A DNA stretch of 64,000 bases from Rhizobium sp. Q54 (GTDB taxonomy: Bacteria > Pseudomonadota > Alphaproteobacteria > Micropepsales > Micropepsaceae): contig CAMCWK010000006.1 of NCBI GenBank assembly GCA_945882615.1, positions 62,001 to 126,000 on the forward strand. The letters run 5' to 3'. A program made the position numbers and the translations under genes. Positions 18,469-30,385 of the stretch are shown here, piece by piece. Below the pieces are notes generated by a model. It saw only the letters and a list, made by a program, of their open reading frames with translations, was not told the origin of the DNA and ran no database searches. Every line of letters begins with the position of its first letter. Positions within the stretch are counted from its first letter, which is position 1.

Positions 18469-19370
18469 GTAACCCCCACGCGCTTGATTTCCCATTCCAG
18501 GGTGATGCCGGATTTCTCCAGCACGCGCTTGCGCACTTCCTCGCCCAGCATTTCCAGGTCGGTGGCGCTGGCGTCGCCGGTATTGATCAGGAAGTTAGTG
18601 TGCTTTTCGGAAACCTGGGCGCCGCCGATCTTCAGGCCGCGGCAACCGGCTTCGTCGACAAGCTGCCAGGCCTTGTGGCCTGGCGGATTTTTGAAGGTGC
18701 TGCCGCCGGTCTTGGACTTGATCGGCTGGGCGGCTTCGCGGTTGGCGGAAAGTTCTTCCATGCGGGCGCGGATGGCGGCGGGTTCGTCCGCCGTGCCTTG
18801 GAGCACCGCCTCGATGAAAATCAGGTCGTCGGACGCGCCCTTGGCTTTGCGGTACTCGAACGCCATGTCGGCGCTGGAAAGCCTTATTTTGTTGCCTTTT
18901 CCGTCGATCGCACTGGCTTCGACAAAGATGTCCCTGATCTCGCGGCCATAGCAGCCGGCATTCATCTTGAGCGCCCCGCCGATGGTGCCCGGCACGCCGC
19001 GCAGAAATTCCAGGCCGGCGATGCCGGTATCGGCGGCGGCGCGCGCCACCGCGCCGTCCAGGGCGGCGGCGCCGACGCGCACCCGCAACCCATCAATCTC
19101 GATTTTTCCGAAGGCGGACGACAGCCGCACCACCGCGCCGGGAATGCCACCGTCGCGCACCAAGAGATTGGAGCCCACCCCGATCACCGACACGCGCAGA
19201 TCGGCGGGCTTGGCGGCGATAAAGCTGGCGAGGTCGTCGGCATCGGCGGGACGGAACAGCACTTCGGCGGGACCGCCAGCGCGAAACCAGACGAGATCCT
19301 TCAGCGGCGCACCCAGCGTGATCGAACCACGCACCGGCGGAAGCATGTCACAAGGACGGGTCATCATCAC
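18465..19370 (-). CDS. murB: UDP-N-acetylenolpyruvoylglucosamine reductase
   Basis: [35 protein letters not shown]. Confidence 0.96.
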   Translation of the reverse strand: MMMTRPCDMLPPVRGSITLGAPLKDLVWFRAGGPAEVLFRPADADDLASFIAAKPADLRVSVIGVGSNLLVRDGGIPGAVVRLSSAFGKIEIDGLRVRVGAAALDGAVARAAADTGIAGLEFLRGVPGTIGGALKMNAGCYGREIRDIFVEASAIDGKGNKIRLSSADMAFEYRKAKGASDDLIFIEAVLQGTADEPAAIRARMEELSANREAAQPIKSKTGGSTFKNPPGHKAWQLVDEAGCRGLKIGGAQVSEKHTNFLINTGDASATDLEMLGEEVRKRVLEKSGITLEWEIKRVGVT

Positions 19371-20788
19371 GTCAGACCCTCCAGCTTTTTCGGCAAGTTA
19401 TACATCCAGCCGGTGATGGAGCCGGCGCCGGTGCCGATGATGGCGGCGCCCGGCTTCACATAGGGGGCGACGGCGGCGGCGAGATCGTCTTCGCCGTCGA
19501 TCAAGATGACATTGCGATGGCCATGGGCGCGCAGGGCTTCGGCATAGCTGTCGCGGTTGATGCCTTCGATCGGTTGCTCGCCCGCGGCATAGACCGGCGC
19601 GATCACCGCCACATCGGCGTCATTCAGGCAGGTGGCGAATTGCTCGAAGGTGTCGCGCAACCTTGTGTACCTGTGCGGCTGCACCACCGCCACGATGGGC
19701 CCCTTGTAAGCCTGGCGAGCGGCGCGCACCGCGGCGGCGATCTTGAAAGGATTGTGGGCATAGTCATCGATGATGGCGGCGCCATTCACCTCGCCCACCT
19801 TGGTGAAGCGGCGACGAACACCACGAAATTCGGACAGGCCCTTCTTGATGGTGGCGTCGGCAACGCCCAACTGGCGGGCCACCACGATGGCGGCCAGCGC
19901 ATTCTGGACATTGTGCTCGCCGGGCATCGGCAGGCTCATGCCGTCCAGCCGTTCCTCGGTATTCTTGCGGCGGTCGGTGAAGACCAGGTCGAAATGGGAG
20001 GCGCCTTCGGAGAAGCTGACATTCACCGCCCGGGCGTCGGCCTGGGGCGAAAAGCCATAGGTGATCATGCGGCGGTCGGTGATACGGCCCACCATCGCCT
20101 GCACTTCGGGATGGTCGATGCACAGCACGGCGAAGCCGTAGAAGGGCACGTTTTCCACGAAACGCTGGAAGGCGTCGCGCATGTTGTCGAAGGTGCCGTA
20201 GAAATCCAGGTGGTCGGGGTCTTCGTTGGTCACCACCGCCACGGTGGCGGGCAGACGCAAGAAAGTGCCGTCGCTTTCGTCGGCCTCGACCACGACCCAT
20301 TCGCCCACGCCCAACCGGGCGTTGGTGCCATAGGCGTTGATGATGCCGCCATTGACCACGGTGGGGTCCATGCCGCCCGCATCCAGCAGCGCGGCGACCA
20401 GCGTGGTGGTGGTGGTCTTGCCATTGGTGCCGGCGATGGCGATGCAGGACCTGAGGCGCATGATCTCGGCCAGCATTTCGGCGCGGCGCACCAGCGGCAG
20501 GCTCAGCGCGCGGGCGGCATCGAACTCGATATTGCCGAGCTTGACCGCGGATGAATAAACGACGGCGTGGGCATCCTTGAGATTGTCGGCATTGTGGCCG
20601 ACATGGACGGTGATGCCCATTTCGCGCAGGCGCTTCACGTTCGCGTTTTCCGCGGCGTCCGATCCCTGAACCTTGTAACCCAGATTGTGCATGATCTCGG
20701 CGATGCCGCTCATGCCGATGCCGCCGATGCCGATGAAGTGGATGGCGCCGATGTCCAGCGGCACGCGGGTGGTGACCGGTGTCGCCAT
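19367..20788 (-). CDS. murC: UDP-N-acetylmuramate-L-alanine ligase
   Basis: [35 protein letters not shown]. Confidence 0.97.
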   Translation of the reverse strand: MATPVTTRVPLDIGAIHFIGIGGIGMSGIAEIMHNLGYKVQGSDAAENANVKRLREMGITVHVGHNADNLKDAHAVVYSSAVKLGNIEFDAARALSLPLVRRAEMLAEIMRLRSCIAIAGTNGKTTTTTLVAALLDAGGMDPTVVNGGIINAYGTNARLGVGEWVVVEADESDGTFLRLPATVAVVTNEDPDHLDFYGTFDNMRDAFQRFVENVPFYGFAVLCIDHPEVQAMVGRITDRRMITYGFSPQADARAVNVSFSEGASHFDLVFTDRRKNTEERLDGMSLPMPGEHNVQNALAAIVVARQLGVADATIKKGLSEFRGVRRRFTKVGEVNGAAIIDDYAHNPFKIAAAVRAARQAYKGPIVAVVQPHRYTRLRDTFEQFATCLNDADVAVIAPVYAAGEQPIEGINRDSYAEALRAHGHRNVILIDGEDDLAAAVAPYVKPGAAIIGTGAGSITGWMYNLPKKLEGLT

Positions 20789-21864
20789 TACGCGGCCCTC
20801 CGCGCAAGCGTCTCGACAACATCGGCCAGTTTTTCCGCCGCCTTGGGCGTCGCCAGGGCATGGGCGCGGGCGGCGGTGCGGGCCAGCGCCATCGGGTCGG
20901 CGAAAATCTTGATGATCATCTTGGCCAATGAATCCGGGCTTAAATCACGCTGCCGCACCCGCCAGCCGGCCTCGGCGCGGGCCAGGATATCGGCATTGGG
21001 CGTCTGGTTGTCGTCCAGCGCGCCGGGGAGCGGCACCAGGATCGCAGGGCGGCCGATCGCCATCAGTTCGGCGATGGTGCCGGCGCCGGAGCGGGCGATC
21101 ACCAGATGGGTTTCGGCCATGCGCCGGGGCAAATCGGTGAAGAAAGGCTCTAGCTGGGCGCGGATTTCGGCATTGCGATAAATGGTGCGCACCTCTTCTA
21201 TATCTTCGGGGCGGCATTGCTGCACCACGTTCAGGCGCATCTTCATGTCATGGGGAAGGCGCGTCAGCGCGGCAGGCACGATTTCCGACAGCGCGCGGGC
21301 GCCCTGGCTGCCGCCGAACACCAAGAGGCGCAGCGGACCGTTGGCTTCCGGCACATTATAAGATGCGCCCCACAGCGCCTCGACTTCCGGGCGCAGCGGA
21401 TTGCCGGTCAGCACCACCTTGGACGGATCGGCAGGCGCAAAGCGGGCGATAGGAAAGGCCGCCGCCACGGTCCTGACCTTGTTCATCACCAGCCGGTTGG
21501 CGCGGCCGACCACAGCATTCTGTTCGATGATGGCGGTGGGCAGCCGAAGCAGTGTCGCGGCCAGCATCACCGGCACGGATGGATAGCCGCCAAAGCCGAT
21601 CACCGCGTCGGGCTTGAGTTTCATCAACCGCACCAGCGCGGTCACCAACCCGGCAGCGATCTTGAACGGCGCCGTGACGGCATTGAAGGGCGAGGATGGC
21701 ACGGTCTGGATCAGCGCACCGGGAAACTGGGCGGCATAGTGGATGAAGCGGGCGTCGGTCATCACCACGATCTTGCGGCCACGCTTGATCAGCTCGTCCG
21801 CCAGGGCCTGGGCGGGGAACAGATGCCCGCCGGTGCCTCCTGCTGACAAAACGATAACGCTCAT
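20788..21864 (-). CDS. murG: MurG glycosyltransferase
   Basis: [21 protein letters not shown]; upstream part of the 725-aa ORF is antisense-frame noise within ftsW; start trimmed to 21864. Confidence 0.96.
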   Translation of the reverse strand: MSVIVLSAGGTGGHLFPAQALADELIKRGRKIVVMTDARFIHYAAQFPGALIQTVPSSPFNAVTAPFKIAAGLVTALVRLMKLKPDAVIGFGGYPSVPVMLAATLLRLPTAIIEQNAVVGRANRLVMNKVRTVAAAFPIARFAPADPSKVVLTGNPLRPEVEALWGASYNVPEANGPLRLLVFGGSQGARALSEIVPAALTRLPHDMKMRLNVVQQCRPEDIEEVRTIYRNAEIRAQLEPFFTDLPRRMAETHLVIARSGAGTIAELMAIGRPAILVPLPGALDDNQTPNADILARAEAGWRVRQRDLSPDSLAKMIIKIFADPMALARTAARAHALATPKAAEKLADVVETLARRAA

Positions 21865-23003
21865 GCCCGCACCATGAAGAAGCTGGGATCGTCGCGGGTG
21901 ACGACCTTGGGCCGCTGGCGGGTCACCGCCAGGGCAAAACCCATCGTGACCGCCACCGCGAACCGCGACGAACCGCCATAGGAGATAAAGGGCAGCGTCA
22001 TGCCCTTGGCCGGCAGCAGGGATATCGCCACGCCCATATTGATGAAGGCCTGAACCGCCGTGACCAGCGCCAGGCCTGCGCCCGCCAGCTGCGCAAACGG
22101 TTCGCGCGCCGCCGCCGCGCGCAGCAGCAACCGCACGGTCAGGACGCCGAAGGTCGCGGCGATCAGCCCGCAGAGCAGGAAGCCGAACTCCTCCCCCGCC
22201 AGCGCGAAGATAAAATCCGTATGCACGTCCGGGATGCGGTACTTGACGGTGCCCGCACCCGGACCCACGCCGCTGAACCCGCCATGCGCAAAAGCCTTCA
22301 GCGCCAGCCCGGCCTGATAGCCGGCTTCCGAATGGCCCAGATATTGGTCCACCCGACGATTGACGTGCGGGAAGATCTGGTAGGCCAGAAAGCCCAGCAT
22401 GCCGGTGGCGGCGATGCCCGCCGATACCCACACGAAGGACATGCCCCAGAAGAACAGCATGCCGCCCCACAGGCACAGCAGCAGCGCGGTCTGGCCCACA
22501 TCGGGCTGATTGACCAGGATCAGCAGCGCGGGCAGCAGCAGCAGGAAAGTGACCATCGGCTTGGGGATTGCCAGTGGATGGCGGTCGGCCAGCACGGCGG
22601 CGGCCAGGATGGCAAAGCCGGGCTTGAGGAATTCCGACGGCTGAAGATGGAAGGCGCCGAAATCCAGTTCGCGCTTGGCGCCCAGAAGGTCTGCGCCGAC
22701 GAACAGAACCAGGCCGGACCCGATCAGGGCGCCGGCAAACGTCACCGCGCCCGCGATACGGATCTGGCGCAGGGACAGCAGCGACATGCCGCACAGGATG
22801 GCAATGGCGAACACCGCGAACATCACCTGCCGCGCGGTATAGCGGAAATCCCCGCCCGCCATCGGGCTGCCGGTGGTGGCGGGACTGGCGGCAAAGGCCA
22901 GCATCAACCCGATGCCCGCCAGCAGCAGCATGCAGCCCAGCGCCACCCGGTCTATGGTGAACCACCAGTCGGCAAGCGCGGATTTGTTGGCGCGGTTTAT
23001 CAT
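21861..23003 (-). CDS. ftsW: Lipid II polymerase FtsW (SEDS)
   Basis: Multi-TM SEDS protein with FNxFG-like loop and PFISYGGSS. Confidence 0.95.
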   Translation of the reverse strand: MINRANKSALADWWFTIDRVALGCMLLLAGIGLMLAFAASPATTGSPMAGGDFRYTARQVMFAVFAIAILCGMSLLSLRQIRIAGAVTFAGALIGSGLVLFVGADLLGAKRELDFGAFHLQPSEFLKPGFAILAAAVLADRHPLAIPKPMVTFLLLLPALLILVNQPDVGQTALLLCLWGGMLFFWGMSFVWVSAGIAATGMLGFLAYQIFPHVNRRVDQYLGHSEAGYQAGLALKAFAHGGFSGVGPGAGTVKYRIPDVHTDFIFALAGEEFGFLLCGLIAATFGVLTVRLLLRAAAAREPFAQLAGAGLALVTAVQAFINMGVAISLLPAKGMTLPFISYGGSSRFAVAVTMGFALAVTRQRPKVVTRDDPSFFMVRA

Positions 23004-24442
23004 GAGGCCGCTTTCAGATCCCGGGGCAGCTTGGCGACCGCCGCGCGGAAGGCGTCGCCGCGCTGCTCGAAATCCTGGAACTGGTCGTAGGAGGCGCAGG
23101 CCGGCGACAACAGCACCACAGGGGCAGGCGCGGCCGAAGCGATGGCGTCACGGGCGGCGGCTTCCACCGCCTTGTCCAGGGTGCCCGACATTTCATACTG
23201 CGCCTTGCCGTCCAGGGTGCGGGCGAACAGCGGCGCAGCCTCGCCGATCAGATAGGCCTTGCGGATGCGCGGGAAGAAAGAGATGAGGCTTTCAATGCCG
23301 CCCTCCTTGGGTTTGCCGCCCGCGATCCAGAAGATGTCGGGATAGACCGCCAGAGCGCGCGCGGTGGCGTCGGCATTGGTGGCCTTGGAGTCGTTGATGA
23401 AAGACGCCTTGCCGATATGGCCGACATCTTCCATCCGGTGCGCCAGGCCCGGGAAGCTGGCGATGGCGGCAATGATCTGCCTGGTGTCGCTGATAAAGGG
23501 TTTCACCGCGCCATAGGCCAGCGCCGCATTCTGCCAATTGTGCACGCCGGGAAGATGGGACGCGTCGGCCATCTCCATCACCTTGTGGGCGCGCCCCGCC
23601 AGCGCGTCATACAGCGCGCCGTCCACCACAAAGAGGCCGCGCCCCAACACCTTGCCCACCGAAACCGGATAGGCCTGGGCAACGGCCTTGTTTTTGGCGG
23701 CGGCGGACAGCTGGGTGAAGATGGCGGCGGAATAATCGTCATCCACGCCGATCACCATCTGGCCGCCGGGCGCGGTCTGCTTGAGCAGGCGCGCCTTGAT
23801 GGCGGCGTATTGGTCCATGCTGCCATGGCGGTCGATATGATCGGGCGACAGGTTGGACAGCAGTGTGATGTCGGGCCTCAGCCCGGGCGCCAGATCGATC
23901 TGGAAGCTGGACATTTCCAGCACATAAATGGTCTTGGCCGAGGGAAGCGAAAGCTCCAGCACCGAGTTTCCGATATTGCCGCCGATCTGGGCGTCGAAGC
24001 CGCAGGACTTCAATATGTGTCCCACCAGGGCGGTGGTGGTGGATTTTCCGTTGGTGCCGGTAATCGCAATCACCGGCGCCTTGCCGGGCGCGTTGGCACC
24101 CACTTCTTTTGAGTCAGGACGGATTTCGCGGGCGAACAGCTCGACATCGCCGATCACCGGCACCTTGGCCTGGTTCGCATGAACCACAACGCCGTGCGGC
24201 GCGGGATGGGTCAGCGGCACGCCCGGCGACAGCACAAGGGCGGAGATTTTTTCCCACGGCCATTCGCGCCAGGGCATCAGTTCGGCGCCTTCCTGGCCGC
24301 CAAGATCGCGCGCGGTGGAGGAGTCGTCCCAGGCGATGACATGGGTGCCGCCGGCCACCAGCGAACGCACCGCGCCCAGCCCGGTGCGGGCCAGGCCGAA
24401 AACGGCGACGGTTCGATTGGCAAAGGCGCGGCTGGCGATCAT
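23000..24442 (-). CDS. murD: UDP-N-acetylmuramoylalanine-D-glutamate ligase
   Basis: AITGTNGKSTTTALVGHIL; NLSPDHIDRHG. Confidence 0.97.
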   Translation of the reverse strand: MIASRAFANRTVAVFGLARTGLGAVRSLVAGGTHVIAWDDSSTARDLGGQEGAELMPWREWPWEKISALVLSPGVPLTHPAPHGVVVHANQAKVPVIGDVELFAREIRPDSKEVGANAPGKAPVIAITGTNGKSTTTALVGHILKSCGFDAQIGGNIGNSVLELSLPSAKTIYVLEMSSFQIDLAPGLRPDITLLSNLSPDHIDRHGSMDQYAAIKARLLKQTAPGGQMVIGVDDDYSAAIFTQLSAAAKNKAVAQAYPVSVGKVLGRGLFVVDGALYDALAGRAHKVMEMADASHLPGVHNWQNAALAYGAVKPFISDTRQIIAAIASFPGLAHRMEDVGHIGKASFINDSKATNADATARALAVYPDIFWIAGGKPKEGGIESLISFFPRIRKAYLIGEAAPLFARTLDGKAQYEMSGTLDKAVEAAARDAIASAAPAPVVLLSPACASYDQFQDFEQRGDAFRAAVAKLPRDLKAAS

Positions 24443-24446
24443 CTGG

Positions 24447-25538
24447 TCACCGCAGCTTCAGGGTTGCGAGGCCCAGCAGGGCCAGGACCACCGCCACGAT
24501 CCAGAAGCGGATCACGATGGTGGGCTCGGTCCAGCCAAGCTGCTCGTAATGGTGATGGATCGGCGCCATGCGGAAGACGCGCTTGCCGGTGAGCTTGAAC
24601 GACACCACCTGGACGATCACCGAGACGGTCTCGACCACGAACAGCCCACCCACCAGCGCCAGCACGATCTCATGCTTGGCGGCGACGGCCACGACGCCCA
24701 GGGCGCCACCAAGAGGCAAAGAACCCGTATCGCCCATGAAGATGGCGGCGGGCGGTGCGTTGTACCAGAGAAAGCCCAGGCCTGCGCCGACCAGCGCCGC
24801 CAGGAAGACCGCCAACTCCCCGGTATGGGGGACATAGGGAATCTGCAGGTAGCCGGCGAAGACCTCGTTGCCGACCAGATAGACAATAAGTGTGAAGGTG
24901 GCCGCCGCGATCATCACCGGCACGATGGCCAGCCCATCGAGACCGTCGGTGAAGTTCACCGCATTGGCGGCGCCGGCAATGACAAAGCCGCCCACCACCA
25001 GGAAGAAGAGACCGAAGGGCAGCAGCACGGTTTTCAGGAAGGGCACGGTCAACACGCCCGACAGATCGGGCGCCTGGATGCGCATGATCAGCCAGGTGGC
25101 CAAAGCGGCGACAGCGAATTCTATCAGGAGGCGCGATCTGCTCGTAAGTCCATCGGAGGTGCGCTTGGTCACTTTGTAATAGTCATCCAGGAAGCCCAGC
25201 AGGCCGAAGCTGCCCACAACCAGGAGCGCGATCCAGACATAGGGGTTGGAGAGGTTGGCCCAGAGCAGGGTGGCGCCGATCCAGGGGATCAGGATCAGGA
25301 TGCCGCCCATGGTGGGGGTGCCGGCCTTTTCGATGATGTGGCGGGCGGGGCCATCGCTGCGGATCGGCTGGCCCTTGCCCTGCTTCATTTTCAGCCAGCG
25401 GATCAGCATCGGATTGATCAAAAAGGCGATCAGCAGCGCCGTCACCACCGCCGCGCCCGAGCGGAAGGTGAGGTAGCGGAACAGGCGGAAGAAGGCGAGT
25501 TCCTCGGTCTGGGTCAGAAGCGACAGATAATAAAGCAT
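24447..25538 (-). CDS. mraY: Phospho-MurNAc-pentapeptide transferase
   Basis: [31 protein letters not shown]. Confidence 0.97.
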   Translation of the reverse strand: MLYYLSLLTQTEELAFFRLFRYLTFRSGAAVVTALLIAFLINPMLIRWLKMKQGKGQPIRSDGPARHIIEKAGTPTMGGILILIPWIGATLLWANLSNPYVWIALLVVGSFGLLGFLDDYYKVTKRTSDGLTSRSRLLIEFAVAALATWLIMRIQAPDLSGVLTVPFLKTVLLPFGLFFLVVGGFVIAGAANAVNFTDGLDGLAIVPVMIAAATFTLIVYLVGNEVFAGYLQIPYVPHTGELAVFLAALVGAGLGFLWYNAPPAAIFMGDTGSLPLGGALGVVAVAAKHEIVLALVGGLFVVETVSVIVQVVSFKLTGKRVFRMAPIHHHYEQLGWTEPTIVIRFWIVAVVLALLGLATLKLR

Positions 25539-25539
25539 T

Positions 25540-26922
25540 TCAGTTCGCCCCCCGCAGCGCTTCTATGATCGCCGACATTTTCGCCCCGTTGGAGCCTTTC
25601 ACCAGCACGGTGTCGCCGGACTTGACCGCCGCCAGCACCAGCGGCGCAAGAAGCCTGGAATTTTCGGCATAGGCGCCACGCTGGGATGCTGGCAGCACAT
25701 CCCACAGCGCCTTTATCTGCGCGCCGCAGGCGAACACCAGATCCACCTTGTTGGCGGCGAGCGGCGCGGCGAGCGCCGCATGATGAGCAACACCGCCCTC
25801 GCCCATTTCCAGCATGTCGCCCAATACGGCGATGCGGCGGCCGCTTTTCTGATTTGAAGAGGGGGCGGCACCGAGCAAAGCGAGGGCCGCAGACATAGAA
25901 GCGGGATTGGCGTTGTAGCTTTCGTCGATCACGCAAATGCCATTCGCGTCGAAACGCGCACCCCGGCCTTTCAGGGCGGTGAAATTCTTCAGCGCCGCGG
26001 CGGCGTTCAGCACATCGCCGTCCAGCAACGCCACGGCGGCGAGCGCGCCGACTACATTCTGCGCGATGTGCGCGCCCGGTGCGCCGACATGACAGTCTAC
26101 CGCCACGCCCAGGATATCGGCCTTGACCCGCATGCCGGTGCCGTCGGGCGCGGACGACAGAAGCCTGGCATCGCCATGGGCGCCGAAGCTGACAATTCGC
26201 GACACCTTTGCCTGCCGGGCGCGCATCGCGAGCCGGGCGGCATAGGGCGAGTCCGACGGGATCAATGCCGCACCGCCGGGTTCCAGCCCTTCGAAAATTT
26301 CCGACTTGGCGTCGGCAATGGCTTCGCAATTGCCGAAGAATTCCAGATGGGCGGGGGCGATGGTGGTAACCAGCGCCACATGCGGCCGCACGAAGCTGAC
26401 CAGGTTGCGCAGCTCGCCGAAATGATTCATCCCCACTTCGAAGATGCCGTATTCGGCGTTGCGCGGCAGCGCCGCCAGGCTCAGCGGCACGCCCCAATGA
26501 TTGTTATGGCTGGCGGCGCTGGCATGAGTGCGGCCCAGGGCATTGCAAGCCAGCGCCAGGATTTCCTTGGTGGTGGTCTTTCCGGCGCTGCCGGTGACCG
26601 CCAGAATTCTCGCATTGCTGCGGGCCCGGGCGGCGCGCGCCAGGTCTTCAAGGCCGCGCTGGGTATGGGCCACGGTCAGCAAAGGCCCCCAAGATTCCAC
26701 AGAGCCGCCTTCGGGCGTGTGGGTCACCAAAGCCGCGCCCGCATGCGCCTCGAAGGCGGCGCGCACGAAATCATGGCCGTCGCGATTGTCGCCTTTCAGC
26801 GCCACGAACAGATCACCCGCCTTGAGGGTGCGGGTGTCGATCGAAAGCCCCGACACTTCAAAGTCGCGGCTGGCCTTGCCCAGAGTTGCGGTTTCGGCTT
26901 CGGGGGCGGTCCACAGGCTCAT
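25540..26922 (-). CDS. murF: MurF ligase
   Basis: [35 protein letters not shown]. Confidence 0.97.
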   Translation of the reverse strand: MSLWTAPEAETATLGKASRDFEVSGLSIDTRTLKAGDLFVALKGDNRDGHDFVRAAFEAHAGAALVTHTPEGGSVESWGPLLTVAHTQRGLEDLARAARARSNARILAVTGSAGKTTTKEILALACNALGRTHASAASHNNHWGVPLSLAALPRNAEYGIFEVGMNHFGELRNLVSFVRPHVALVTTIAPAHLEFFGNCEAIADAKSEIFEGLEPGGAALIPSDSPYAARLAMRARQAKVSRIVSFGAHGDARLLSSAPDGTGMRVKADILGVAVDCHVGAPGAHIAQNVVGALAAVALLDGDVLNAAAALKNFTALKGRGARFDANGICVIDESYNANPASMSAALALLGAAPSSNQKSGRRIAVLGDMLEMGEGGVAHHAALAAPLAANKVDLVFACGAQIKALWDVLPASQRGAYAENSRLLAPLVLAAVKSGDTVLVKGSNGAKMSAIIEALRGAN

Positions 26923-28382
26923 GCCCCGCGCCCTCCCAAAGCCAGCGCGGCCGACACCGCCTGCTCGCGGTCCGAAAAGGGATGCACTTCGCCCTTTATA
27001 TACTGGCCCGTCTCATGGCCCTTGCCCGCGATCACCAGCACGTCGCCGGTTTTGAGTTCCGCCACCGCGCTGCGGATGGCCTCGGCCCGGTCACCGATTT
27101 CGCGCGCGCCCTTGGCGGCGGCCAGGATCTCGGCGCGGATCGCGGCGGCGTCCTCGGTGCGGGGATTGTCATCGGTGACGATCACGGCATCGGCCAGCTT
27201 CACCGCCGCCGCGCCCATCAGCGGGCGCTTGCCCTTGTCACGATCGCCGCCACAGCCAAACACCACATGCAGGCGACCCGTGGTATGCGGACGCAAGGCT
27301 TGCAGTACCTTTTCCAGGCTGTCGGGGGTGTGGGCGTAATCGACATAGATCGGCGCGCCGCTGGCGGCGAAAGCGACCTTTTCCATCCGGCCCGGCGCAC
27401 CCTTCAGATGCTCCAGCGCCGCGAACACTTTGCCGGCGTCTTCGCGCTCATTTTCTCCAAGAAGGCCGATGGCCAGTCCCGCCGCCACCAGCGCATTCGA
27501 AGCCTGGAAGGTTCCCGCCAGCGGCAAATCGATGGCATAGGTCTGTCCGGCATAAGAGACGCGCAGCTTCTGGGTGTCACCATAGCCTTCCAGCGACAAG
27601 AGGCGGATGGTGTCGCCTTCCAGCCCCACGGTGATCAGCGTCAACCCGCGCGCCGTGGCGGCTTCGATAAAGCGCGCCGCATGATCACCATCGGCATTGA
27701 CCACCGCCACGCCGTCCTTTGCGACCACTTCGCTGAACAGGCGCAGCTTGGCGGCGAGGTAGTCCTCGAAGGTCGGATGATAATCCATATGGTCGCGGGT
27801 GATGTTGGTGAAGCCGCAGCCCGAAATCCTGACGCCATCCAGTCGATGCTGATCCAGGCCATGGCTGGAGGCTTCGATGGCCAGATGATCGACGCCGTCC
27901 TGCTTCAGCCTGGCCAGCAGTTCATGAATCTCGACGGGATCGGGCGTGGTATGGGACAGCGGCATCACGCCCGTGGGCGCGATCACGCCGACCGTGCCCA
28001 GGCTGGCGGCGGGCTTTCCCAGCGCGGTCCAGATTTCGCGCAGGAAGGCGACGATGGAGGATTTGCCCTTGGTGCCGGTGATTGCCGCCACGATATCCGG
28101 CTGGGCGTCAAAAAATGCGGCGGCGTAACGCGCCAGTCCCGCGCGCGGATTTTCGTCCGGGATGAAGGTCACGCCCAGCGCCGCGACTTCGCTTTCCAGC
28201 GCCGGCGCGCCCAGCACGGCGGTCGCGCCGCGCGCCACCGCGTCCTTCACAAAGCGCGCGCCGTCGGTCTTTGTCCCGGCCAGGGCCGCGAACAAATAAC
28301 CGGGCTTCACCTTGCGGCTGTCGCTGGTCAGACCCTTGAAGTCCTTCACGCCCCTGATCGTGGCCGGCGATTGTGGCGTCAT
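26919..28382 (-). CDS. murE: MurE ligase
   Basis: ITGTKGKSSIVAFLREIW; EASSHGLDQHRLDG; start trimmed to MTPQSPATIRG. Confidence 0.96.
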   Translation of the reverse strand: MTPQSPATIRGVKDFKGLTSDSRKVKPGYLFAALAGTKTDGARFVKDAVARGATAVLGAPALESEVAALGVTFIPDENPRAGLARYAAAFFDAQPDIVAAITGTKGKSSIVAFLREIWTALGKPAASLGTVGVIAPTGVMPLSHTTPDPVEIHELLARLKQDGVDHLAIEASSHGLDQHRLDGVRISGCGFTNITRDHMDYHPTFEDYLAAKLRLFSEVVAKDGVAVVNADGDHAARFIEAATARGLTLITVGLEGDTIRLLSLEGYGDTQKLRVSYAGQTYAIDLPLAGTFQASNALVAAGLAIGLLGENEREDAGKVFAALEHLKGAPGRMEKVAFAASGAPIYVDYAHTPDSLEKVLQALRPHTTGRLHVVFGCGGDRDKGKRPLMGAAAVKLADAVIVTDDNPRTEDAAAIRAEILAAAKGAREIGDRAEAIRSAVAELKTGDVLVIAGKGHETGQYIKGEVHPFSDREQAVSAALALGGRGA

Positions 28383-29989
28383 AGCGCCGGCCCGGCGGCA
28401 AGCTTGGTCGGCAGCGGAATATTCGGCACGCCCAGAAGCGGGGCAATGCGCTGGATGATGCGGCCGGCCTGGGGCGCGGCGGTATAGCCGGCGGTGGCAA
28501 AGCCGAACGTATCCTTGGTGGCCTTGGGCTGGTCCATCAGCACCAGAACCGCATAGCGCGGATTGTGCATCGGGAAGACCGCGGCAAAGGAGGAGCGCAG
28601 CGCGTTCCTGATATAGCGGCCATTGGGGCCGGGCACTTCGGCGGTGCCGGTCTTGCCGCCCACGGCATAGCCGGGCGTATCGGCATTGCGCCCCGTGCCG
28701 TTGGTGGCGACATAGCGCAGCATTTCGCGCATCTTCAGGCTGGTTTCCTCGCGGATCACCTGTTCGCCGCGCCGGTCGGCGCCCGGCGCCTGGCGCGTGA
28801 AAGTGGGCTCGATGCGGCGTCCGCCATTGACCACGGTGGCCAGCGCGGCGGTGAAGCTGAGTGGGGAAACCGAAATGCCATGGCCGAAACCGACGGTGGC
28901 GGTTTCGATCGCGCCCCACTGGCGCTTGGGATAGAGCGGATAGGCTTTTTCCGGCAGCTCGGTGATGACGGGTGTGAGCAGTCCCAGGCGGCGCAGGAAG
29001 GCGGCCTGGCGCTCGCCGCCAGAGCGCAGCGCGATCTGGGATGTGCCGATGTTGGAGGACTGGGCCAGGATATCCCAGGCCGACATCGAGCCCGGCATGC
29101 CATGGGCTTCGCCGATCTCGTGCTTGCCGACGCGAAAGCCCTTGGGGATGGTCAACACATCGTCGGGACGGAAGGTGCGATCTTCCAGCCCCATGGCAAA
29201 AGTGAAAATCTTGAAGATCGAACCCAGCTCATAAACGTCCTGCGCCATGATGTTGCGCTGGGAATCGCCGGGCATCATGCGGCGCAGGTTGGGATCGAAA
29301 TCGGGCAGCGACACCATCGCCAGAACTTCGCCGCTGGTGACGTCCATCACCACGGCGCCCGCCGCCACGGCGCGGAATTTCTCGCGGCTCTTGGCCAGTT
29401 CGTCAGCGACAATGAACTGGACGCGCATATCGATGGAGGTGGCGACCTTGCCGCCCGAGGCCTTGCGCAATTCGTCCTGCAGGCCAAGTTCCAGGCCCGA
29501 CACGCCGCCGCCGTCGGGATCGGTGACGCCCAGCACCTGGGCGGTGGTGCGGCCGTCGGGATAGTAGCGCTTGGCGCCCTTTTCGAATTCCAGCCCCGGC
29601 AGGCCCAGCGCCATCACCCGCGCTTCGGCGTCGGGCGTGATCTGGCGCGACACCAGCACATAGGGGCTCTTGGCGGTGTTGAAGGCGCGCAGCAAACGGT
29701 CTTCATTGGCGCCGGTGGCCTCAGACAGGCCGCGCGCTGCTTCCGCCTTGTCCCAGAAGACGCGCGGGCGGGCATAGAGGTCTTTTACCGGAAGGTCGCG
29801 CGCCAGAAGTTCGCCATTGCGGTCTGTCAGGTCGGCGCGGGCGGCCAGCACGGTGGCGGCGCGGCCATTTTCCCAGGGCTGGAGCAGCGTGACATGGACA
29901 AGGCGAAGTCCCACCAGCGCGAAAGCGACGACACAGAGTCCCGCTCCGATAACAATGCGGCGCTGAAATAGAGTGGGAGTCTCGCTCAT
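28379..29989 (-). CDS. ftsI: Penicillin-binding protein FtsI/PBP3
   Basis: Transpeptidase motifs SSN (AQSSNIG) and KTGTAE; start trimmed to MSETPTLFQRR. Confidence 0.96.
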   Translation of the reverse strand: MSETPTLFQRRIVIGAGLCVVAFALVGLRLVHVTLLQPWENGRAATVLAARADLTDRNGELLARDLPVKDLYARPRVFWDKAEAARGLSEATGANEDRLLRAFNTAKSPYVLVSRQITPDAEARVMALGLPGLEFEKGAKRYYPDGRTTAQVLGVTDPDGGGVSGLELGLQDELRKASGGKVATSIDMRVQFIVADELAKSREKFRAVAAGAVVMDVTSGEVLAMVSLPDFDPNLRRMMPGDSQRNIMAQDVYELGSIFKIFTFAMGLEDRTFRPDDVLTIPKGFRVGKHEIGEAHGMPGSMSAWDILAQSSNIGTSQIALRSGGERQAAFLRRLGLLTPVITELPEKAYPLYPKRQWGAIETATVGFGHGISVSPLSFTAALATVVNGGRRIEPTFTRQAPGADRRGEQVIREETSLKMREMLRYVATNGTGRNADTPGYAVGGKTGTAEVPGPNGRYIRNALRSSFAAVFPMHNPRYAVLVLMDQPKATKDTFGFATAGYTAAPQAGRIIQRIAPLLGVPNIPLPTKLAAGPAL

Positions 29990-29993
29990 GCCC

Positions 29994-30377
29994 TCACATG
30001 CCGGAGTGGGAAGTCGGAATGGGCGTGGCCGCGACGGACGCGGCTGGAACCTGGGCGCTGGCATTGTGCAGCGGCGTGTTGTTCAGCGGCGCAGGCTCAG
30101 CCCCGCGGCGCGGCAGAAGATCGAAGGAGGAGAGCTGCACCGAAGCACTGTCACCCATGCCAAGCCGCGTGACCGCCAGCTTCTGGATCTGCGCCGGCGA
30201 GGCGACATGCTGCCATTCGGTTTCCAGCACGCTGAGATGCGACTTTTCCTGCCCGATGTCGCGGTTGACCTTGCTCAGCGTCAGATGCGCGACGCGGGTC
30301 TTTTCGGAGACATGATAGAGCCCCAGGATGGAAAGCCCCATCAACGCCACGCAGAAGAAGTTCAGCACGCGAACCAT
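29994..30377 (-). CDS. ftsL: FtsL-like cell division protein
   Basis: Small single-TM coiled-coil protein between rsmH and ftsI. Confidence 0.85.
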   Translation of the reverse strand: MVRVLNFFCVALMGLSILGLYHVSEKTRVAHLTLSKVNRDIGQEKSHLSVLETEWQHVASPAQIQKLAVTRLGMGDSASVQLSSFDLLPRRGAEPAPLNNTPLHNASAQVPAASVAATPIPTSHSGM

Positions 30378-30385
30378 GTTCTCTC

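Noticed and set aside
21865-22965. 5' extension of the 725-aa ORF containing murG
   Set aside because: This part is an alternative frame within ftsW; murG starts at 21864
26886-28487. 533-aa plus-strand ORF opposite murE
   Set aside because: Antisense shadow of murE
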